Source: Sulfuricella sp.
GTDB taxonomy: Bacteria > Pseudomonadota > Gammaproteobacteria > Burkholderiales > Sulfuricellaceae
Reading direction: 5' to 3'
DNA: 32,877 nt
Assembly: GCA_018336195.1 (NCBI GenBank)
Contig: JAGXQV010000048.1
Span: forward strand, 1-32,877
The notes beneath the pieces are model-generated. The model was not told the DNA's origin. It searched no databases and saw nothing but the letters and a program-made list of their open reading frames with translations. Of the stretch, positions 24,432 to 32,877 are shown piece by piece (position 1 is the first letter of the stretch; every line of letters starts with the position of its first letter). The position numbers were made by a program, and so were the translations under genes.

Positions 24432-26753
24432 ATGACCCTCAGCATTACCCTTCGCATTGCCCAGGAACTCTCCGTTCATCCCAACCAGGTTCAGGCCGCC
24501 GTCGATCTGCTCGACGAGGGCGCGACCGTGCCGTTCATTTCGCGTTATCGCAAGGAGGCCACCGGCAGCCTGGACGATACCCAGATGCGTAATCTCGAAG
24601 AGCGCCTGCGTTATTTGCGCGAGCTGGAAGAGCGCCGCACGGCAATCATCAAGAGCGTGACCGAGCAGGGCAAGATGACCCCGGAACTGGAAAAGGATTT
24701 ACTGGAGGCCGACAGCAAGGTGCGCCTCGAAGACCTCTATCTGCCCTACAAGCCGAAGCGCCGCACCAAGGCGATGATTGCCCGAGAGGCAGGACTGGAG
24801 CCGCTCTCCGAGGCATTGCTGAATGACCCGACGCTCGACCCGGAAGCCGCCGCAACGGCCTATGTGGATGCCGACAAGGGCGTGCCGGACACCAAGGCGG
24901 CGCTGGAAGGCGCGCGGCATATCCTGATGGAACGCTTCGCCGAGGATGCCGAATTGCTGGGCAAGCTGCGCGATTACCTGTGGGACAACGCCGAGCTGAA
25001 ATCCACCGTGCTGGAAGGCAAGGAAGAAGAAGGCGCGAAATTCCGCGATTATTTCGATTCGCGCGAAGCGCTCAAGGACATCCCCTCGCACCGCGCGCTG
25101 GCGCAATTGCGCGGGCGCAACGAAGGGTTCCTGCAACTCGCGCTGTCGCTCAAGGAAGACGAGGACGCCAAGGCGCTGGGCCGCAACGCGCCGGCCAACA
25201 CTTGCGAACTGATGATTGCCCGCCAAGTGGGCATTGCCGATAAGGGCCGCCCTGCCGACAAATGGCTGATGGAAACCGTGCGCTGGACGTGGCGGGTGAA
25301 AGTGTTCCTGCATCTCGACCTGGAACTCACCAATTGCTTGAGAGAGGCCGCCGAAGCCGAAGCGATCCGGGTATTCGCGCGCAATCTTCATGACCTCTTG
25401 CTCGCCGCGCCCGCCGGGCCGCGCACCACCATCGGCCTCGATCCGGGGCTGCGCACCGGGGTGAAGGTGGCGGTGGTGGACAGCACCGGCAAACTGGTCG
25501 ATACCGCCAACATTTACCCGCACGAACCCAAACGCGACTGGGAGCGCTCGATTGCTGTGCTGGCCGCGCTGGCGACCAAGCACAAGGCCGAACTCATCAG
25601 CATCGGCAACGGCACCGCCTCGCGCGAAACCGACAAGCTCGCCGCCGATCTCATGAAGCGTTATCCGGAACTCAATTTGACCAAGCTGGTGGTTTCGGAA
25701 GCCGGTGCCTCGGTGTATTCCGCCTCGGAACTCGCCGCCAAGGAATTCCCCGATCTCGACGTGACCCTGCGCGGCGCGGCCTCCATCGCCCGCCGCCTGC
25801 AAGACCCGCTCGCCGAACTGGTGAAGATCGATCCCAAGTCCATCGGCGTCGGCCAGTACCAGCACGACGTGAATCAGGCCGAACTGGCACGTGGTCTGGA
25901 TGCGGTGGTCGAGGATTGCGTGAACAAGGTGGGGGTGGACGTGAATACCGCCTCGGTGCCGCTGCTGGCGCGCATCTCCGGCCTGAACGCCACACTCGCC
26001 CGCAACATCGTGGATTACCGCGACGCCAACGGTGCTTTCCCCAATCGCATGGCGCTGAAGAAAGTCCCGCGCCTGGGCGACAAGACCTTCGAGCAGGCCG
26101 CCGGTTTCCTGCGCATCATGAACGGCGATAACCCGCTCGATGCTTCCGCCGTTCACCCCGAAGCCTACCCGCTGGTGGAGCGCATCGTCGAACGGATCAA
26201 GACCGGCATCAAAACCCTGATCGGCGACAGCGCCACCCTGCGCCGCCTGACGCCGACCGAATTCACCGACGAAAAATTCGGCCTGCCCACGGTCAAGGAC
26301 ATCATCAGTGAGCTGGAAAAACCCGGTCGCGACCCCCGTCCCGAGTTCAAAACGGCGGTGTTTCAGGAAGGTGTGGAAGACCTCAAGGATTTGCAGCCGG
26401 GGATGATCCTGGAAGGCGTGGTGACCAATGTCGCCGCCTTCGGTGCTTTCGTCGATATCGGCGTGCACCAGGACGGTCTGGTACACGTCTCGGCACTCGC
26501 CAACAAGTTCGTCAAAGACCCGCACAGCGTGGTCAAGGCCGGCGACGTGGTCAAGGTCAAGGTGCTGGAAGTCGATCTGCCGCGCAAGCGTATCGCGCTG
26601 ACCATGCGCCTCACCGATGAAGTCGCACCGCAGACGCGCAGCAACGACGGCGGACGCAACAAGCCCTCCGCCCGTTTCGAGCGCCAGCAACAGGCCGAAC
26701 AGCCGCAAGGCGCAATGGCGGCGGCCATGGCGAAATTACGCGCGGGTAGATAA
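24432..26753 (+). CDS. tex: Tex family RNA-binding transcription accessory protein
   Basis: The 773-residue protein has the usual Tex layout: an N-terminal helical region with [17 protein letters not shown], a YqgF-like RNase H fold domain from about residue 330 ([19 protein letters not shown]), helix-hairpin-helix motifs near 504-560 ([30 protein letters not shown]) and a C-terminal S1 domain from about 654 ([34 protein letters not shown]). Tex binds nucleic acid and influences transcription and, in some bacteria, toxin expression. Length is normal. The start at 24432 is close to the family N-terminus ([24 protein letters not shown]). It stands alone in its own transcription unit. Confidence 0.95.
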   Translation: MTLSITLRIAQELSVHPNQVQAAVDLLDEGATVPFISRYRKEATGSLDDTQMRNLEERLRYLRELEERRTAIIKSVTEQGKMTPELEKDLLEADSKVRLEDLYLPYKPKRRTKAMIAREAGLEPLSEALLNDPTLDPEAAATAYVDADKGVPDTKAALEGARHILMERFAEDAELLGKLRDYLWDNAELKSTVLEGKEEEGAKFRDYFDSREALKDIPSHRALAQLRGRNEGFLQLALSLKEDEDAKALGRNAPANTCELMIARQVGIADKGRPADKWLMETVRWTWRVKVFLHLDLELTNCLREAAEAEAIRVFARNLHDLLLAAPAGPRTTIGLDPGLRTGVKVAVVDSTGKLVDTANIYPHEPKRDWERSIAVLAALATKHKAELISIGNGTASRETDKLAADLMKRYPELNLTKLVVSEAGASVYSASELAAKEFPDLDVTLRGAASIARRLQDPLAELVKIDPKSIGVGQYQHDVNQAELARGLDAVVEDCVNKVGVDVNTASVPLLARISGLNATLARNIVDYRDANGAFPNRMALKKVPRLGDKTFEQAAGFLRIMNGDNPLDASAVHPEAYPLVERIVERIKTGIKTLIGDSATLRRLTPTEFTDEKFGLPTVKDIISELEKPGRDPRPEFKTAVFQEGVEDLKDLQPGMILEGVVTNVAAFGAFVDIGVHQDGLVHVSALANKFVKDPHSVVKAGDVVKVKVLEVDLPRKRIALTMRLTDEVAPQTRSNDGGRNKPSARFERQQQAEQPQGAMAAAMAKLRAGR

Positions 26754-26945
26754 GCGAAATTAGGAGAGAGCCTTTTTTCGCCGGCTGCTCCAGAGAAAAA
26801 GCGGAAGAAGGCGCTCTTGGGGGCGGTATTTTTTTTACGTTGAGGTTGCGTGGTAATCAGGAAAATTGATGACCACAATCCCGTGGCTGTCCTGTAAAAT
26901 AATCCTTAGACTACTTCTATTTCCATACTTAGTGCAGGGGCTTTT

Positions 26946-27881
26946 ATGTCAGCAACGAAAAAATTCCGCTTGGTGACCCGTAGCGATTTCGACGGCCTGG
27001 TGTGCGCGGTGTTGTTGAAGCACCTCGACATGATCGACGACATCAAATTCGTTCACCCCAAGGACATGCAGGACGGCAAGATCGAGATCAGCGACAACGA
27101 CATCACCACCAACCTGCCCTATGTGCCGGGCGTGTATCTGGCGCTCGACCACCACGAATCCGAAACCATCCGCAATACCGGCGAGCGTCCCAACCACATC
27201 ATCCACCCCGAAGCGCCCTCGGCGGCGCGGGTGGTGTATGACCATTTTGGCGGCCTGAAAGTGTTCCCGGCGGAATGGGACGAAATGATGGCGGCGGTGG
27301 ACAAGGGCGACGCGGCACAATTCAACCGCGACGAGATTCTCAATCCGACCGACTGGGTGCTCCTCAATTTCCTGATGGACGCGCGGACCGGACTGGGGCG
27401 TTTCCGCGATTTCCGCATCTCCAATTACCAGTTGATGATGGATTTGATCGATTACTGTAAGAACCACAACATCCACCAGATCATGGAGTTGCCGGACGTG
27501 AAGGAGCGCGTCGATATCTATTTCGATCACGCCGACAAGTTCAAGGACCAGTTGCAGCGTTGCTCCAAGATTCACAAGAATCTGGTGGTGCTTGATCTGC
27601 GTAACGAGGAAACCATCTACGCCGGCAACCGCTTCATGATCTACGCGCTGTTCCCGGATACCAACATTTCCATCCACGTGCTGTGGGGTCTGAAGAACCA
27701 GAACACGGTATTTGCCACCGGCAAGTCGATTCTCAACCGCAGTTCGAAAACCAACATCGGCGAACTGATGCTGAGCTACGGCGGCGGTGGGCATCAAAAC
27801 GCCGGTACTTGCCAAGTCGAGAACGACAAGGCCGAAGCGGTGTTGCAGGAGTTGGTCGCCAAGATCAACGCCGACGGCTGA
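26946..27881 (+). CDS. DHH family phosphoesterase (exopolyphosphatase-related)
   Basis: The 311-residue protein has DHH-family motifs: SDFDG at 13-17, the DHH triad at 68-70 (LALDHHESE), and a DHHA1-like end with [16 protein letters not shown]. The acidic metal-binding residues of motif I (Asp14, Asp16) and III are present. DHH proteins cleave phosphodiester or phosphoanhydride bonds (RecJ, NrnA, exopolyphosphatase-like, c-di-AMP phosphodiesterase); the substrate cannot be chosen from sequence. The start follows GCAGGGGCTTTT. The terminator-like hairpin at 27907 closes its transcript. Confidence 0.85.
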   Translation: MSATKKFRLVTRSDFDGLVCAVLLKHLDMIDDIKFVHPKDMQDGKIEISDNDITTNLPYVPGVYLALDHHESETIRNTGERPNHIIHPEAPSAARVVYDHFGGLKVFPAEWDEMMAAVDKGDAAQFNRDEILNPTDWVLLNFLMDARTGLGRFRDFRISNYQLMMDLIDYCKNHNIHQIMELPDVKERVDIYFDHADKFKDQLQRCSKIHKNLVVLDLRNEETIYAGNRFMIYALFPDTNISIHVLWGLKNQNTVFATGKSILNRSSKTNIGELMLSYGGGGHQNAGTCQVENDKAEAVLQELVAKINADG

Positions 27882-27906
27882 AACTGGGCGGTTTAACCTA
27901 ACAAGG

Positions 27907-27936
27907 GGCGACGGGGGCAACTCCGTCGCCTTTTTT
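27907..27936 (+). terminator. Intrinsic terminator-like hairpin ending 3 bases before ygiQ
   Basis: GGCGACGG (27907-27914) pairs perfectly with CCGTCGCC (27923-27930) to give an eight-base GC-rich stem with an 8-base loop, followed at once by TTTTTT (27931-27936). It fits a classic rho-independent terminator for the upstream DHH gene. The next gene's ATG starts at 27940, so the hairpin occupies its ribosome-binding region. Confidence 0.8.
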
Positions 27937-27939
27937 GCT

Positions 27940-29976
27940 ATGAATGACGCGAAAAATATCTTCTCCTACCGCAAATTCTGGGCGCAGCGCTTCGGCACCG
28001 CGCCCTTCCTGCCGATGTCGCGCGCCGAGATGGATGCGCTGGGCTGGGACAGTTGCGACATCATCATCGTCACCGGCGATGCCTACATCGATCACCCCAG
28101 CTTCGGCATGGCGCTGGTGGGGCGGCTGATGGAGGCGCAGGGGTTTCGCGTCGGCATCATTGCCCAGCCCGACTGGCATACGCCGGAAGCCTTCAAAGTG
28201 CTGGGCAAGCCCAACCTGTTTTACGGGGTGGCCGCCGGCAACATGGATTCGATGGTCAACCGCTATACCTCGGAACGCAAGATACGCTCCGATGACGCCT
28301 ACACGCCCAACGCCGCGCCCGACAAGCGTCCCGACCGGGCGGTGATCGTCTATTCGCAACGCTGCCGGGAAGCCTATCCGGATGCGCCCATCGTCATCGG
28401 CGGCATCGAGGCGAGCCTGCGCCGCATCGCGCATTACGACTATTGGTCGGACAAGGTGCGCCGTTCGGTGCTGCCCGACTCCAAGGCCGACATGCTGATC
28501 TACGGCAACGCCGAGCGTGCCCTGGTGGCGCTGGCGCACCGCATGGCGGCGGGCGAAAAAATCGCCGAGATCACCGATCTGCGCGGCACGGCGTTCATGC
28601 GCAAAAGCACCCCCGAGGGCTGGACGGAGCTGGATGCCAGCGATGTCGATAAAGAGGCGCACGCCAAGAGCGAGCGGGCCACCACCGTGATCCGTTTGCC
28701 GTCCTACGAGCAGGTCAAGGACGATCCGGTGCTGTACGCCCACACCTCGCGTCTACTGCATCTCGAATCCAATCCCGGCAACGCCCGTGCGTTGGTGCAG
28801 CGTCATGGCGAACGCGAGGTATGGCTGAATCCGCCACCGATTCCCCTGACCACGCCGGAACTGGATGGGGTGTATGCGCTGCCGTTTGCGCGCTGCCCCC
28901 ATCCGGCGTACGGCGACGCCAAGATTCCGGCCTTCGAGATGATTCGTTTTTCGATCAGCATCATGCGCGGCTGTTTCGGCGGCTGTACCTTTTGCTCGAT
29001 CACCGAACACGAGGGGCGCATTATCCAGAGCCGCTCGGAGCAATCCATACTCGGCGAGATCGAGGAAATCCGCGACAAGACGCCGGGCTTCACCGGCATC
29101 GTCTCGGATCTGGGCGGACCGACCGCCAACATGTATCGCCTCAAATGCAAGGATGCCAAGATCGAGGCCGCCTGCCGCCGGCTTTCCTGCGTGTATCCGG
29201 ACATCTGCGTCAACATGGGCACCGACCATCACCCCCTGGTGCAGCTTTATCGCAAGGCCCGCGCGATCAAGGGCGTGAAGAAAATCCTGATCAGTTCCGG
29301 GGTGCGCTACGACTTGGCGGTGCGTTCGCCGGAATACGTCAAGGAACTGGTGACCCATCACGTCGGCGGTTATCTCAAGATCGCCCCGGAACACACCCAG
29401 GAACCGGTGCTGGCCAAGATGATGAAGCCGGGCATCGACACCTACTACAAGTTCAAGGAGCTGTTCGACAGGTTTTCCAGGGAGGCGGGCAAGGAACAGT
29501 ACCTGATTCCCTATTTCATCGCTGCCCATCCCGGCACTACCGACGCGGACATGCTGGAGTTGGCGTTGTGGCTGAAGCACAACGGTTTCCGTCTCGACCA
29601 GGTGCAGACTTTCCTGCCTACCCCGATGGCGCTGGCCTCGACCATGTATCACAGCCACCGCAACCCGCTAAAGAAGGTCACGCGCAGCAGCGAGGAAGTC
29701 GCGGTGCCGCTGGGCGGGCGCACTCGTCGTTTGCACAAGGCGTTTCTGCGTTACCACGATCCCGAGAATTGGCCGTTGCTGCGCGAGGCGCTCAAAAACA
29801 TGGGGCGCGCCGACCTGATCGGCAACGGCAAGAAGCATCTGGTGCCGGCCTGGCAGCCGGCAGGCACCGGAGATGCGGCAACCCGCAAGGCGTCATTCGG
29901 CAAATCCCGCGCGCCGGCCGCAGCCCCGCGGGGGCGCGGCGCCGGACAGCGCCCAAAGAAGCCCGTGCGCTCTTGA
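27940..29976 (+). CDS. ygiQ: YgiQ family radical SAM protein
   Basis: The 678-residue protein contains the radical SAM cluster-binding motif CFGGCTFC (Cys345, Cys349, Cys352), preceded by the family N-terminal domain with [28 protein letters not shown] and the [16 protein letters not shown] stretch, and ends with a basic, low-complexity tail ([15 protein letters not shown]). YgiQ binds a 4Fe-4S cluster and S-adenosylmethionine; its reaction is not established. The frame is open upstream into the DHH gene, but no earlier ATG fits. E. coli YgiQ has about 10 more N-terminal residues, so the ATG at 27940 gives a slightly short end. No ribosome-binding site is visible because the terminator hairpin sits there. 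Confidence 0.9.
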   Translation: MNDAKNIFSYRKFWAQRFGTAPFLPMSRAEMDALGWDSCDIIIVTGDAYIDHPSFGMALVGRLMEAQGFRVGIIAQPDWHTPEAFKVLGKPNLFYGVAAGNMDSMVNRYTSERKIRSDDAYTPNAAPDKRPDRAVIVYSQRCREAYPDAPIVIGGIEASLRRIAHYDYWSDKVRRSVLPDSKADMLIYGNAERALVALAHRMAAGEKIAEITDLRGTAFMRKSTPEGWTELDASDVDKEAHAKSERATTVIRLPSYEQVKDDPVLYAHTSRLLHLESNPGNARALVQRHGEREVWLNPPPIPLTTPELDGVYALPFARCPHPAYGDAKIPAFEMIRFSISIMRGCFGGCTFCSITEHEGRIIQSRSEQSILGEIEEIRDKTPGFTGIVSDLGGPTANMYRLKCKDAKIEAACRRLSCVYPDICVNMGTDHHPLVQLYRKARAIKGVKKILISSGVRYDLAVRSPEYVKELVTHHVGGYLKIAPEHTQEPVLAKMMKPGIDTYYKFKELFDRFSREAGKEQYLIPYFIAAHPGTTDADMLELALWLKHNGFRLDQVQTFLPTPMALASTMYHSHRNPLKKVTRSSEEVAVPLGGRTRRLHKAFLRYHDPENWPLLREALKNMGRADLIGNGKKHLVPAWQPAGTGDAATRKASFGKSRAPAAAPRGRGAGQRPKKPVRS

Positions 29977-30050
29977 ACAGGGGCTAACAAGCTGATTTGA
30001 CAAGGGAGTTGCCTACCTGTTCAAAAGGGGTGTCAAAGTGGTTTTTTTCT

Positions 30051-30079
30051 TTGACTTACCTACTATAGGTTGATATAGT
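30051..30079 (+). promoter_or_regulatory. Sigma70-type promoter for the PilZ gene
   Basis: TTGACT (30051-30056) and TATAGT (30074-30079) are separated by exactly 17 bases, a near-consensus housekeeping promoter. It lies about 70 bases before the PilZ start codon, which has a strong AGGAGG. Confidence 0.6.
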
Positions 30080-30150
30080 CCTTAAAATTTTGCGCTATAT
30101 GTTGCGTTTGTTTGCAAGATTTTGACATCTGTCAGTCAGGAGGACGATAC

Positions 30151-30540
30151 ATGCCATTTGCCAAAGCAACCTTTTCCGAGACGCAAGAGGATACCCATCA
30201 CGGCCAGCCGCGACTGCGGGTAATCAACGGCGGGCGTTCCGCTCCCAAGGGCGAGTTGCGCAAATCGCGGCGTATTCCCATCCAGTGCAAGGTGGAGATC
30301 AAGGCGCAGGATGGTTGGGAAATTCACTACGGGGTGAGCACCGACATCAGCGTGGATGGCGTTTCTTTCGTCACCGATTACGTGCCGCGTTTCGGCCAGT
30401 TGCTGGAAATTCACATCGTGCCGCCGCAAGGCTCGCCGATCAAGCCGCTTCGTGCGCTGATCCAGGTCAAGCGTTGTGCCCAAGTGGTGGCCGGCAAGCA
30501 ATACGAAATTGGCGCGGCAATCATCAAGATTCGCGGCTAG
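30151..30540 (+). CDS. PilZ domain protein (c-di-GMP receptor)
   Basis: The 129-residue protein carries both PilZ signature motifs: RxxxR at Arg37-Arg41 (RKSRRIPI) and DxSxxG at Asp65-Ser67-Gly70 (DISVDG), so it should bind c-di-GMP. The remainder is a single beta barrel with IVPPQGSPIKPLRALIQVKRC and YEIGAAII strands; no second domain is attached. The first 25 residues are probably disordered. The ATG at 30151 is chosen because it follows CAGGAGGACGATAC. It is convergent with the small Arg-rich gene, and may share the c-di-GMP pool with the HD-GYP protein in this window. Confidence 0.9.
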   Translation: MPFAKATFSETQEDTHHGQPRLRVINGGRSAPKGELRKSRRIPIQCKVEIKAQDGWEIHYGVSTDISVDGVSFVTDYVPRFGQLLEIHIVPPQGSPIKPLRALIQVKRCAQVVAGKQYEIGAAIIKIRG

Positions 30541-30545
30541 TTCGG

Positions 30546-30887
30546 CTAAATTTCTTCATCGACGGCGGTGGCTGGTTCGCCCTGGCGCCGGTTCTTTCTT
30601 CTTCTTTCCATGCTGCTGCGGGTTTCCAGTAAAGGGTCGGTACTCGTGACTCTCCGGCAATACGAGCGGCGCTCGTCTCCCATTCTTCGGTTTTCCTCTG
30701 GTTCAGCGAGGGCGGTCGTTTCCTCATGCGTCGTTTCGGTGCTTCGGTGTAACGGGAAATAGTCGGCAATCTGCGCGGGAAACGCACGGGCGCGCACCGG
30801 ATTTACCGCGTGCGCCGAATAGGTTGCCGCAGGTTGTGCCGGCTCCGGGGCTTCGCCAATGGCAGGTAGGCTGCTAACGTATCTCAT
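30546..30887 (-). CDS. Small Arg-rich hypothetical protein
   Basis: The 113-residue product has an unstructured-looking N-terminal half (Ala/Pro/Thr/Glu-rich) and a basic C-terminal half with two Arg clusters, RRSYCRR around 73-79 and [16 protein letters not shown] at 86-101, around a single cysteine. Small proteins with this CRR...LLETRS...RRxxNRR pattern are, from memory, found in other Betaproteobacteria, but no function is known. CAGGAGC upstream of the ATG at 30887 supports the start. It is convergent with the PilZ gene (5 bases apart) and divergent from prfC. Confidence 0.7.
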   Translation of the reverse strand: MRYVSSLPAIGEAPEPAQPAATYSAHAVNPVRARAFPAQIADYFPLHRSTETTHEETTALAEPEENRRMGDERRSYCRRVTSTDPLLETRSSMERRRKNRRQGEPATAVDEEI

Positions 30888-30959
30888 GATAATGCTCCTG
30901 ATTTCATTATAGTTTCTCCCGCTATACCTGCTTGGCTGTCGTTAGGGTGGTCAAACAGC

Positions 30960-30965
30960 TATAAT
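30960..30965 (+). promoter_or_regulatory. Candidate -10 box of prfC
   Basis: A perfect TATAAT lies 27 bases upstream of the prfC start codon. No good -35 is at 16-18 bases (TGTCGT), so strength is uncertain. Its position inside the 105-base divergent region favours use for prfC. Confidence 0.45.
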
Positions 30966-30992
30966 GCCGCTCTTTTTTATCGAGTCGTTTCC

Positions 30993-32567
30993 ATGAGTAG
31001 CCTGCACGACGAGATTGCGCGCCGCCGTACATTCGCCATCATTTCCCATCCGGACGCTGGTAAAACCACGCTGACCGAGAAACTGCTGTGGTTCGGCAAG
31101 GCCATCCAGATGGCCGGCGCGGTGCGCGCCCGCAAGGCGGACCGCCATGCGGTGTCGGACTGGATGGAACTGGAAAAACAGCGCGGCATTTCGGTGACAT
31201 CGTCGGTGATGCAGTTTCCCTACCGCGAGTGCATGGTCAACCTGCTTGACACACCCGGTCATGAGGACTTCTCCGAGGATACCTATCGCACGCTGACCGC
31301 CGTGGATTCGGCGGTGATGGTGATCGACTCGGTGAACGGCGTGGAAGCGCAGACCATCAAGCTGCTCAATGTGTGCCGCCTGCGCGACACGCCCATTCTT
31401 ACCTTCATCAATAAGCTCGACCGCGAAGGGCGCGAACCCATCGACTTGCTCGATGAAATCGAGTCGGTGCTGGGTATCCAGTGTGCGCCGATGACCTGGC
31501 CGATAGGCATGGGGAAACGCTTCCGCGGTACCTATCACCTATACGACGATGTCGTTTCGGTGTTCGATCCGAACGCCGAGAAAGGCACCTCCGAGACGAT
31601 CCAGGGCTTGGACAGCCCGCGTCTCGACGAGCTGATCGGCGATCAGGCCGGCGAGTTGCGCAACGACATCGAACTGGTGCGGGGGGCGTCGCATACCTTC
31701 GACAAGGATGCCTACTTGGCGGGACGCCAGACCCCGGTGTTTTTCGGTTCGGCGATGAATAACTTCGGCGTGCAATCGCTGCTCGATGCCATCGTCGAGC
31801 TTTCTCCGGCACCGCTGCCGCGCCCGACCACGACCCGCGAGGTGGCGCCGGACGAGGCGAAGTTTGCCGGCTTTGTGTTCAAAATTCAGGCCAATATGGA
31901 TCCCAGGCACCGCGATCGCATCGCCTTTATCCGCGTGTGTTCAGGGCGTTTCGACAGGGGTATGAAAATCAAGCAGGTGTCGAGCGGCAAGCAGATCACC
32001 GTGGGCAACGCCATTACCTTCATGGCGCAGGACCGCTCCACCGCCGACGAGGCCTACGCCGGGGACATCATCGGCGTGCCCAATCACGGCACGATACGCC
32101 TGGGGGATGCTTTCACCGAGGGCGAAGACCTGAAATTCACCGGGATTCCCTCCTTTGCGCCGGAATTGTTCCGCCGCGCGCAAATCAAGAATCCCCTGAA
32201 AATGAAGCAATTGCAAAAAGGCTTGCAGCAGTTGGCGGAGGAGGGGGCGACCCAGTTGTTTAGGCCAATCAGCAGCAACGACCTGATCCTCGGAGCGGTC
32301 GGGATGTTGCAGTTCGACGTGGTGGCGCATCGCCTGCAATACGAATACGGCGTGGATGTGATCTTCGAATCCTTCAACGTCGCCACTGCCCGCTGGCTGC
32401 GGGGCTCCGACGCTGAGTTGAAAAAGATCGTCGACAAGGCTGCCTTCAACATCGCGCTCGATGGGGCCGACGAATACGTCTATCTGGCACCCAATCGCGT
32501 GAATCTAACGTTGGCGCAGGAGAAGTTTCCGGAGGTGCGTTTCCTCGAAACGCGGGAGGTATTTTGA
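30993..32567 (+). CDS. prfC: Peptide chain release factor 3
   Basis: The 524-residue GTPase matches RF3: G1 HPDAGKTT at 19-26, switch II/G3 DTPGHEDF at 86-93, G4 NKLD at 140-143, and the C-terminal RF3 stretch [22 protein letters not shown]. Length is close to E. coli RF3 (529). It recycles RF1/RF2 from the ribosome after termination. The start follows a weak GAG-type ribosome-binding site; [25 protein letters not shown] is the normal RF3 N-terminus, which supports ATG 30993. It is followed by the tRNA-Tyr promoter. Confidence 0.97.
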   Translation: MSSLHDEIARRRTFAIISHPDAGKTTLTEKLLWFGKAIQMAGAVRARKADRHAVSDWMELEKQRGISVTSSVMQFPYRECMVNLLDTPGHEDFSEDTYRTLTAVDSAVMVIDSVNGVEAQTIKLLNVCRLRDTPILTFINKLDREGREPIDLLDEIESVLGIQCAPMTWPIGMGKRFRGTYHLYDDVVSVFDPNAEKGTSETIQGLDSPRLDELIGDQAGELRNDIELVRGASHTFDKDAYLAGRQTPVFFGSAMNNFGVQSLLDAIVELSPAPLPRPTTTREVAPDEAKFAGFVFKIQANMDPRHRDRIAFIRVCSGRFDRGMKIKQVSSGKQITVGNAITFMAQDRSTADEAYAGDIIGVPNHGTIRLGDAFTEGEDLKFTGIPSFAPELFRRAQIKNPLKMKQLQKGLQQLAEEGATQLFRPISSNDLILGAVGMLQFDVVAHRLQYEYGVDVIFESFNVATARWLRGSDAELKKIVDKAAFNIALDGADEYVYLAPNRVNLTLAQEKFPEVRFLETREVF

Positions 32568-32607
32568 GTCTGAAGAAGAAAAAATGCAGTCTCTTTGTTA
32601 ATTTTGT

Positions 32608-32636
32608 TTGACAAGGGATAAAAAAGCCGGGATAAT
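32608..32636 (+). promoter_or_regulatory. Strong sigma70 promoter of the tRNA-Tyr/tRNA-Gly transcript
   Basis: A perfect -35 TTGACA (32608-32613) is followed after 17 bases by GATAAT (32631-32636), one mismatch from consensus. The start site would fall near 32643, 9 bases before the tRNA. The discriminator after the -10 (TACCGGC) is GC-rich toward its end, as in stringently controlled tRNA promoters. Confidence 0.75.
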
Positions 32637-32646
32637 TACCGGCTTT
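32623..32646. repeat. Inverted repeat around the tRNA promoter -10 box
   Basis: AAAGCCGG (32623-32630) pairs with CCGGCTTT (32639-32646) across GATAATTA, so the -10 box lies in the loop of an eight-base stem. As a plus-strand prfC terminator it has only TTTCGCTT downstream. On the minus strand it is followed by a six-T run, a better intrinsic terminator, although no minus-strand gene ends here. Confidence 0.6.
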
Positions 32647-32651
32647 CGCTT

Positions 32652-32737
<86 letters not shown>

Positions 32738-32803
32738 CTGTTTAGAGTGGTTTGAGTATTGCTTAGCGTGGGTGTCGTACCCTGTTGTGAGAGCGTGTGA
32801 ATT

Positions 32804-32877
32804 GCGGGTGTAGCTCAATGGTAGAGCAGAAGCCTTCCAAGCTTACGACGAGGGTTCGATTCCCTTCACCCGCTCCA
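32804..32877 (+). tRNA. tRNA-Gly (TCC)
   Basis: A 74-base tRNA ending with CCA exactly at the window end. Acceptor GCGGGTG pairs with CACCCGC; the anticodon loop CTTCCAA carries TCC at 32836-32838; the T arm contains GGTTCGATTCC. It is 67 bases after tRNA-Tyr and probably co-transcribed. In Betaproteobacteria a tRNA-Thr and tuf often follow. Confidence 0.95.

Noticed and set aside
24699..26708. Long minus-strand open frame (669 codons) antisense to tex
   Set aside because: It lies inside the strongly conserved tex gene, and its His/Gly/Val-rich composition is typical of antisense shadows in GC-rich genes; no domain is recognisable.
26760..26836. Possible terminator after tex with an eight-T run
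   Set aside because: The T run is clear (26829-26836), but no well-paired stem lies directly before it.

Overview
The window looks like a chromosomal segment of a GC-rich betaproteobacterium. The genus is not determinable by eye, but a Nitrosomonadales-type environmental bacterium would fit. The support is the prfC gene followed by tRNA-Tyr(GTA) and tRNA-Gly(TCC), which in Betaproteobacteria commonly leads into the tuf/secE/nusG region, together with the AtpC, Tex, YgiQ and DHH proteins and many c-di-GMP and HD-type signalling proteins. Most genes have GC-rich codon use. Three stretches look AT-richer by eye: about 1464-5700, 19100-20800 and 22100-24430.

Layout. 1-1463: end of a DUF1538 membrane protein gene, tightly followed by two PII-like signalling genes. 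1464-5779: an AT-richer insert whose only clear genes are a minus-strand AAA+ ATPase and a subtilisin-like protease with overlapping reading frames, matching the IetAS toxin-antitoxin/defence type. 5780-8465: a periplasmic DUF3617 protein, a response regulator with a degenerate second domain, and an orphan ParA-like ATPase. 8489-11261: YaiI, a cytidylate-kinase-like protein, a stand-alone ATP synthase epsilon subunit and an HPP-CBS membrane protein, all on the plus strand and closely spaced. 11298-13955 (minus): a two-helix membrane protein and a Ser/Thr kinase-HDOD-GAF-like fusion. 14114-18871: a secreted seven-repeat beta-propeller, a tandem HD/HD-GYP phosphodiesterase and a secreted repeat/FnIII protein.

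19137-21260 is a toxin-antitoxin graveyard. It holds an antitoxin relic whose stop codon overlaps the start of a Fic gene, a DUF4160/DUF2442 deletion scar, and an intact ribbon-helix-helix-type antitoxin followed by a VapC gene that has lost its middle. Three unrelated modules here have each lost internal sequence, while the Fic gene looks whole.

21472-32877 returns to housekeeping and signalling genes: Tag glycosylase, a lone membrane histidine kinase, Tex, a DHH phosphoesterase, a YgiQ radical SAM protein (with an intrinsic-terminator-like hairpin three bases before its start codon), a PilZ protein, a small Arg-rich hypothetical protein, RF3 and two tRNAs. A consensus-like sigma70 promoter drives the tRNAs. 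No CRISPR array, insertion sequence, rRNA or integrase was seen.
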